A stretch of DNA of 64,000 nt, taken from assembly GCA_032164245.1 (NCBI GenBank), contig JAVMKO010000005.1:38716133-38780132 (forward strand), written 5' to 3'. The stretch is from Sternotherus odoratus (lineage: Eukaryota > Chordata > Testudines > Kinosternidae). Shown here piece by piece: positions 58,216 through 64,000 of the stretch. Below the pieces are notes generated by a model. The model worked only from the letters and a program-made list of their open reading frames with translations. It was not told where the DNA came from and made no database searches. Every line of letters starts with the position of its first letter. The stretch's first letter is position 1. Both the position numbers and the translations under genes were made by a program.

Positions 58216-60286
58216 CATCCTTTAAAAAGTGAAAGTCAAATCCTAGTGAGGTAACTAGAAAGGAGCATAAACACTGCCAAATTAAGTGTAAAAATGTAAT
58301 AAGAAAAGGCAAAATGGAGTTTGAAGAACAGCTAGCTAAAAACTCAAAGGGTAATAATAAAATGTTTTTTAAATACGTCAGAAGCAGGAAGCCTGCTAAA
58401 CAACCAGTGGGGCCCCTGGACGATAGAGATACAAACGGAGCACTTAAAGACGATCAAGTCATTGAGGAGAAACTAAATGAATTCTTTGCTTCAGTGTTCA
58501 CGGCTGAGGACGTCAGGGGGATTCCCAAACCGGAGCAGTCTTTTGTAGGTGACAAATCTGAGGCATTGTCACAGATTGAAGTGTCACGAGAGGAGGTTTT
58601 GGAACTAATTGATAAACTTAACGGTAACAAGTCACTGGGACCAGACAGCATTCACCCAAGAGTTCTGAAAGAACTCAGATGTGAATTAGTGGAACTATTA
58701 ACTAGGGTTTGTAACCTGTCCTTTAAATCGGCTTCTGTGCCTATTGACTGGAAGATAGCTAACGTAACGCCAATATTTAAAAAGGGCTCTAGAGGTGATT
58801 CCGGCAATTACAGACTGGTAAGTCTAACGTCTGTACTGGGCAAATTAGTTGGAACAATAGTAAAGAATAAAATTGTCAGGCACATAGAACAACAAATTGT
58901 TGGGGAAAAGTTAACATGGTTTCTGTAAAGGGAAATCACGTCTTACTAATCTATTAGAGTTCTTTGAAGGGGTCAAACATGTGAACAAGGGGTATCCAGT
59001 GGATGTACTGTACTTAGATTTCCAGAAAGCCTTTGACAAGGTCCCTCACCAAAGGCTCTTACGTAAATTAAGTTGTCATGGGATAAGAGGGAAAATCCTT
59101 TCATGGACTGAGAACTGGTTAAAAGACAGGGAAGAAAGAGTAGGAATAAATGTTAAATTTTCTGAATGGAGAGGGGTAACTAGTGGTGTTCCCCAAGGGT
59201 CAGTTCTAGGACCAATCCTATTCAACTTATTCATAAATGATCTGGAGAAAGGGGTAAACAGTGAGGTGTCAAAGTTTGCAGATGATACTAAACTGCTCAA
59301 AAATAGTTAAGATCGAAGCAGACTGTGAAGAACTTCAAAAAGATCTCACAAAACTAAATGATTGGGCAACAAAATGGCAAATGAAATGTAATGTGGATAA
59401 ATGTAAAGTAATGCACATTGGAAAAAATAAGTCCAACTATATATATACACAATATGATGGGGGCTAATTTAGCTACAACTAATCAGGAAAAAGATCTTGG
59501 AATCATCGTGGATAGTTCTCTAAAGACGCCCATGCAGTGTGCAGCAGCAGTCAAAAAAGCAAACAGGATGTTAGGAATCATTAAAAAAAGGGTTAGAGAA
59601 GAAGACGGAGAATATCTTATTGCCCTTATACAAATCCATGGTGCGCCCACACCTTGAATACTGTGTACAAATGTGGTCTTCTCATCTCAAAAAGGATATA
59701 TTGGCATTAGAAAAGGTTCAGAGAAGGGCAACTAAAATGATTAGGGGTTTGGAACGGGTCCCATATGAGGAGAGATTAAAGAGGCTAGGACTTTTTAGCT
59801 TGGAAAAGAGGAGACTAAGGGGGGATATGATAGAGGTATATAAAATTATGAGTGGTAAGAAGAAAGTGAATAAGGAAAAGCTACTTACTTGTTCCCATAA
59901 GAACTAGGGGACACACAGTGAAATTAGTGGGCATCAGGTTTAAAACAAATAAAAGGAAGCTCTTCTTCACACAGCACAGTCACCTGTGGAACTCCTTGCC
60001 TGAGGAGGCTGTGAAGGCTAGGACTATGACAGGGTTTAAAAGAGAACTGGATAAATTCATGGAGGTTAAGTCCATTAATAGCTATTAGCCAAGTTGGGTA
60101 AGAAATGGTGTCCCTAGCCTGTTTGTCAGAGGGGCGTGATGGACGGCAGGAGAGAGATCACTTGATCATAACCTGTTAGGTTCACTCACTCCGGGGCACC
60201 TGTCATTGGCCACTGTCAGTAGACAGGATACTGGGCTAGATGGACCATTGGTCTGACCCAGTACAGCCTTTCTTATGTTCTTATGT
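58216..60286 (+). mobile_element. CR1 LINE, about 2.07 kb, nested in hAT copy 2
   Basis: The longest CR1 copy here. It covers the linker and reverse transcriptase through to the 3' terminus 'tttcttatgttcttatgta'. The hAT text on the left ('gacaaaatgcaaagaaggc') and right ('gtgagatttctaaagatagc') is continuous in hAT copy 1 at 32620-32660, which fixes the insertion point. The 5' boundary is uncertain by about 30 bp. Confidence 0.9.
58314..59907 (+). pseudogene. CR1 ORF2 (reverse transcriptase), frameshifted
   Basis: Successive frames carry different parts. Positions 58314-58928 hold the region before the polymerase and its first motifs (GPDSIHPRVLKEL, IDWKIANVTPIFKKGSRGD), and 58981-59310 hold [34 protein letters not shown] and the catalytic FADDTKL. 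Positions 59261-59467 hold CNVDKCKVMHIGKN, 59418-59657 hold DLGIIVDSSLK, and 59620-59907 hold [13 protein letters not shown] and [19 protein letters not shown]. At least four frame changes and a stop at 58926 separate these, so no active enzyme can be made. Motif integrity suggests a fairly recent death compared with the copy at 48085. Confidence 0.9.
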
Positions 60287-61029
60287 AAGATCCCAATGTG
60301 AGATTTCTAAAGATAGCTACAGCACTCGACCCAGGGCTTAAGAATTGGAAGTGCCTTCCAGATCTGAGAGGGACGAGGTGTGGAAGTAACTCAGAAGTGT
60401 TAAAAGAGCAACACTTTGCTGTGGAAACTACAGAACCCGAACCAATAATCCATCGTCTAGTGGTGGCATCTGACTCAGATGAAGAAAATTAATATGCATC
60501 AGTCTGCACGGCTTTCATTATCTAGTAGAACCCATCATCAGTGTGGATGCATATCCTCTGGAAAGGAGGCTGAAGCATCTGGTATATTAATATCTTGTGA
60601 CAATGGCTTACAAAAGTGTCATGTGAAAGCCTGTTCTCACTTTCAGATGACATTGTAAACAAGAAGTGGGCAGCATTACCTTCTGCAAATGTAAACAAAC
60701 TTGTTTGAGTGATTGACTAAACAAGTAGGACTGTGTGGACTTGTAGGCTCTCAAGTTTTACGTTTGGGAGCCTTTTTTGTACATAAATCTACATTTGTAA
60801 GTTCAGCTTTCTTGAGGAAGAGATTGCACCACAGTACTTGTATTAGGTGAACTGAGAAATACTATTTCTTTTGATTTTTACAGTACAAAAATAAAAGTGA
60901 GCATTACATTGTGTTCTGTGTTGTAACTGACATCAATACATTAAAAATGTAAAAATGCTCAAATAAATAAATTGTATTCTATTATTGTTTAACCACGTGA
61001 TTAATTTTTTTAATCGCTTGACAGACCTA

Positions 61030-61166
61030 CCGTGTTTCCCCGAAAATAAGACAGTGTCTTATATTAATTTTTGCTCCCAAAATTACATTACATTATATTA
61101 CAGCGAGAGGCAAAACTGGAAGTACGTCTTATTTTCGGGGGATGTCTTACTTTCGGGGAAACAGGG
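61030..61166. mobile_element. Mariner-type MITE (137 bp)
   Basis: Termini CCGTGTTTCCCCGAAAATAAG and the complement CTTACTTTCGGGGAAACAGGG are flanked by TA at 61028-61029 and 61167-61168. It used the terminal TA of hAT copy 2 as target: removing it restores CCTA followed directly by the hAT target duplication GTATTGAT. Confidence 0.92.
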
Positions 61167-61176
61167 TAGTATTGAT

Positions 61177-61455
61177 GCATCCGGTTCCTTCCGGGGGTCT
61201 GCTCCATTCATCTTTTGTCCAATGGAGAAAAATAAGGTGCCTGCATGGAGAGGCTACATGAAGGGTCTGGGCTATCCTAGCTAAGGGGTACCATTTTCAT
61301 ACTCATCGTTATGCAAGAGCCTCTATCTGGGATAACCCAGCCTTGCAAATGGGGGGAAAAAAACCTATAATTTGGAAGAACTGGCTGAGCAGGCATCATA
61401 TGGATTTCCCAATTAGTCATGGATGAGGGTTGAGTGTCTTGTCTAACACTTAAAT
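61177..61455 (+). mobile_element. L1-type LINE (part 2 of 3)
   Basis: Continues the LINE cut at 57367. It has weak but fitting text ('tatctgggataacccagcct' and 'ttggaagaactggctgagca') in the region downstream of the polymerase. It ends where the hAT MITE begins at 61456. Confidence 0.55.
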
Positions 61456-61734
61456 GAGTGGTTCTCAACCAGGAGTATGCAGATGTATATCAACTCATCT
61501 ACATATTTGACTAGTTTTACAACAGGCTACACAAAAAGCACTAGTAAAGTCAGTACAAACTAAAAATTCAAACAGACAATGACTCATTTATACTGCTCTA
61601 TATCCTATACACTGAAATGTAAGTACAATATTTACGTTCCAATTGATTTATTTTATAACTAGTGTAAAAGCCCGTGGACACGGGCCAACAGTAATGCCCC
61701 CACCCCGCTCAGCCCCCCCACTCCAAGCCTCCTC

Positions 61735-62110
61735 ACCCCCTCCCCCTTGCTCGGCTCGCTGTCCCCTCCCCCCCCTCGCTCAGCAAGCTGCACCCCCCCG
61801 CTCGGCTCGCTGCCCCCCCCTCCCTCGCTCGGCTCGCTGCCCCCCCCCTCCCGCCCCCCGTCCCCCTCGCTCGGCTCGCTGCCCCCCCCTCCCACCCCCC
61901 GTCCGCCTCGCTCGGCTCGCTGCCCCCTCTCCCGCCCCCCGTCCCCCTCACTCGGCTCGCTGCCCCCTCTCCCGCCCCCCCGTCCCCCTCGCTCAGCTCG
62001 CTGCCCCCTCTCCCGCCCTCCGTCCCCCTCGCTCGGCTCACTGCCCCCTCTCCCGCCGCCCCTCCCCCTCGCTCGGCTCCCTGCCTCCTCCCCCTCGCTC
62101 GGTTCCCTGC
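61735..62110 (+). repeat. C-rich minisatellite inside Helitron B
   Basis: About ten imperfect copies of a 35-40-bp unit built on 'cctcgctcggctcgctgccc' followed by a C-rich stretch. It is related to the G-rich array of copy A in reverse complement. Confidence 0.92.
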
Positions 62111-62301
62111 CTCCTCCCCCGCCTCCCCCTCGCTTGGCTCTCTGCTGGGCACAGCTGGCCGGGCCATGCCCGGGCGCCTCCACCCCACCGCCCCCTTCCC
62201 GTGCCCCGCCCAGCCAGAGCTCCCTGCCCGCACCTCCTGCGCCCAGCCACCCTCCTGCCCGCGGTCCCCGAGCCCCTGATCCAGACCCTGCTTCCCTCGC
62301 G

Positions 62302-62341
62302 GCAGCCATGTTGTGCTGCCGAACTACACCTCCCAGCATGC
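62302..62341 (+). promoter_or_regulatory. ZNF143-like and YY1-like sites in Helitron B
   Basis: 62323-62341 reads ACTACACCTCCCAGCATGC, identical to the site in copy A. 62302-62312 (GCAGCCATGTT) is a reverse-strand YY1-like core. Conservation between two otherwise divergent copies supports their being part of the family's 5' end. Confidence 0.55.
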
Positions 62342-62585
62342 TGTTCGTCTGGGCCGTCTCTACTGCGCATGACGGCTTCACACAAACTTCTCTAGTCTTT
62401 TATAAAATAGGATTATATGGTAAAAAAGTAAGCAATTTTTCAGTCACAGTGTGCTGTGACACTTCTGTATTTTTGTGTCTGATTTTGTAAGCAAGTAGTT
62501 TTTAAGGGAGGTGAAACTTGGGGCATGCAAGACAAATTAAACTCCTGAAAGGGGTACAGTAGTCTGGAAAGGTTGAGGGCCACTG

Positions 62586-63340
62586 ACTTAAGCAACTACA
62601 TGACCTGCCAATCTCAGTGGAATGGAAATACTTAATAATAACTAAAACACTTGATAATGCATCAGTTTGGTCCAGATGCCCGAGGACTTCCAAAAATACT
62701 TCATAAACTTTGGAAATACTTCATAAACTCCACAGTCCCATGTCCACTAATATGCTTTACTAAGGAAGAGGACCTCCATTGGTCTGGAGTTTTTTGTAAG
62801 AGGATGGGAAGGGGAGTTATGATAGCCCTTGAAAGAACCCCAGTGGCAGAGCATATTACAGAATATTACAAATGTTTCTGTGGATCTCAGGCTACAGATG
62901 ACACTGCAAAAGATTCTATTCAAAATGTACTGGACGCCACAGATACTGTACAACACGAGGGCCTTGTCTTCTGATATTTGTTGGCGCTGTAAGAAAGAAA
63001 AAGGAAGCCTGATGCAAATGCTATGGGATTGTCCATAGCAGCTGTGGAAAGAGATGGAAACAGTGCTTGGCTTGAGCAACCAAACCTCAGCCGAAAATTA
63101 TATCCTAGGGTATATACCTGATATGCTGAGTTTAGCTCTACCACAAAGGTGTTGGTTTTTGAGGGCTGCAATGATTAATAAGCATATGATGTTACAAAAA
63201 TGAAGGAGTAGGCTTATGCCCAGAACAGAACAGTGGTATTCAGACCTAAGTTAGCAGCAAAAAAAAGACAGCTTATCTATGCAGAGAGCAATGATATGAG
63301 TTCAAATAAATTTTGACCTCCATTTCTTGATATATTTGGA
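62586..63340 (+). mobile_element. L1-type LINE, C-terminal segment (part 3 of 3)
   Basis: Plus-strand frames include ICWRCKKEKGSLMQMLWDCP (62984-63037), the cysteine-rich C-terminal motif of L1-type ORF2 proteins. These are preceded by 62651-62974, which fits the region upstream of it (KEEDLHWSGVFCKRMGRGV). Frames are broken. The 3' end is not sharply defined. Confidence 0.72.
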
Positions 63341-64000
63341 TAAGGAATGCTGAAATAGGTGGAATGGAAAATCAGAATTATTTGAGCGGACTTCTCACCG
63401 CTTCCCCCTCCTGGCCCATCCCCTTCCTCTTTTTGCCAATTTGTGCATGTCATTTTGCTTATTATTGTTACCCCACCTTAACATGTTATGTCTGAGTAAT
63501 AGTCTCTAATTTTGTAATGTAAAGCTGCAAGACCAGACAAGTTGAAAAGATGCATAATTGCATAATATTGTTAGATAACCTGTGAAATGTGCAGTATTTG
63601 CTGGCATACAAACTAAATTATTTAGCTATTTGTATTTTTACTGTTTGCTTCTTTATGAAAATTAATAAATTAATCACACAAAGTCAGTCAAGTAAAGTGC
63701 TTTTCTTCTACATCATCATTACAATAAGTAACTAGTAAGTAAACTATTTGAAAGTAATAGTTTGATGTCGTGGCGTGTATTGAATTTCTAAAATACTATT
63801 AAAAAAAAGAAGAGACAACATGAAAGCATCGCAGTTAAGCATATGAAAGTGAATGAACTTAGATGGCAAAGATATCATAGAAGCATGCAGCAGAAATAAA
63901 AAAAGTAGAGCCAATGTGTATCAGAAGACTATTCACTAGGGCTGTTTAAAATTATTCAGTTTCTTGGTTGTTTGGGAAGGATTTTATCCAATTTACATGG
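63341..64000. other. No gene or named repeat
   Basis: AT-rich sequence, possibly including the 3' tail of the L1-type element. No POC1 exon was recognised. Confidence 0.4.

Larger units (their letters stand above)
57376..61029 (+). mobile_element. Foldback hAT transposon, copy 2, with nested insertions
   Basis: Starts TAGGGCCATTGATTAATT and ends TCGCTTGACAGACCTA. It is flanked by a perfect 8-bp duplication GTATTGAT at 57368-57375 and, beyond the mariner MITE, at 61169-61176. The plan is the same as copy 1: a left arm (to about 58020) that is the reverse complement of the right arm (about 60520-61029), with a transposase relic in the centre (60298-60492 has LKIATALDPGLKNWKCLPD). It contains a TA-target MITE (57763-57921) and a CR1 (58216-60286). 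Without these it would be about 1.4-1.5 kb. Confidence 0.88.
61659..62412 (-). mobile_element. Helitron-like non-autonomous element, copy B (754 bp)
   Basis: Read on the reverse strand it begins TCCTATTTTATAAAAGACTA after an A. It ends with the hairpin CCCGTG-TC-CACGGG (61684-61671), CTTTTACA, CTAG (61662-61659) before a T. The first ~110 and last ~30 bp agree closely with copy A. The middle is a C-rich minisatellite (about 61735-62110). Long proline/arginine-rich frames on both strands (up to 250 codons) are products of the repeat and not genes. Confidence 0.87.
61456..62585. mobile_element. hAT MITE split by a Helitron-like element
   Basis: Left end GAGTGGTTCTCAACC, right end GGTTGAGGGCCACTG. 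The 8-bp flanks ACTTAAAT (61448-61455) and ACTTAAGC (62586-62593) match at 6 of 8 positions. About 376 bp remain once the Helitron-like insertion 61659-62412 is removed. Confidence 0.75.

Noticed and set aside
61643..62490. Frames of 240-250 codons on both strands, rich in proline, serine and arginine
   Set aside because: They are translations of the C-rich minisatellite in Helitron-like copy B, open in several frames at once, as expected from composition.
1..64000. CRISPR arrays, tRNA or rRNA genes, prokaryotic operons
   Set aside because: No regularly spaced repeats with unique spacers and no tRNA/rRNA signatures were seen; the sequence is clearly vertebrate nuclear.
45349..64000. WD40-propeller exons of POC1
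   Set aside because: I scanned the reverse strand for GH...WD-type exons with splice sites and found none I could support; they probably lie beyond the window.

Overview
The window looks like vertebrate nuclear DNA, most likely from a turtle (Testudines). It is intron- and repeat-rich, with no bacterial-style operons. The repeats are CR1 LINEs of two subtypes, MIR/CORE-SINE relics, hAT, mariner and pogo-type DNA transposons, a DIRS-type element, Gypsy/Gmr1-like LTR pieces and Helitron-like elements. The turtle call rests on repeat sequences I recognise and not on a database search; a crocodilian or another sauropsid is the main alternative.

Only one host gene can be supported: the 3' end of a POC1 centriolar WD40 protein gene on the minus strand. 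Its last coding exon (29935-30033) and penultimate exon (43420-43551) encode the characteristic C-terminal POC1 coiled coil. Splice sites are canonical, phases match, and a poly(A) signal lies downstream at 29768-29773. A further upstream exon at 45145-45348 is plausible, as is an alternative first coding exon at 44443-44535. The exons carrying the WD40 propeller were not found and presumably lie beyond 64000. Detail of the C-terminus leans to POC1B, but POC1A is not excluded.

Positions 1-29.7 kb appear intergenic, downstream of POC1. They hold MIR-like SINEs, CR1 fragments at 5.9-6.5 kb and 13.9-15.0 kb, a (TA)n expansion inside the second CR1, and a complete 709-bp solo LTR with a 5-bp target duplication (15187-15895). 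At 20.2-22.6 kb there is a DIRS-type fragment next to a Gmr1-like gag remnant flanked by direct repeats.

Positions 30-56 kb are introns with many insertions: a foldback hAT element (31875-33461), nested pogo-type MITEs, a hAT MITE with perfect target duplication (36101-36458), CR1 copies and a 1.1-kb Helitron-like element (39637-40755).

Positions 56.6-63.4 kb are a stack of nested transposons. An old L1-type LINE was split by a second foldback hAT copy. That copy was itself entered by a roughly 2-kb CR1 and a TA-target MITE, and its terminal TA was then hit by a mariner-type MITE. Further along, the LINE was split by a hAT MITE that later received a second Helitron-like element (61659-62412). 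Target duplications and terminal structures let the order of insertion be read directly.

The most novel signals are the foldback architecture of the hAT family and the Helitron-like family. The Helitron-like copies begin TCCTAT, end in a hairpin plus CTAG, sit in AT dinucleotides, and carry a conserved ZNF143-like promoter motif.
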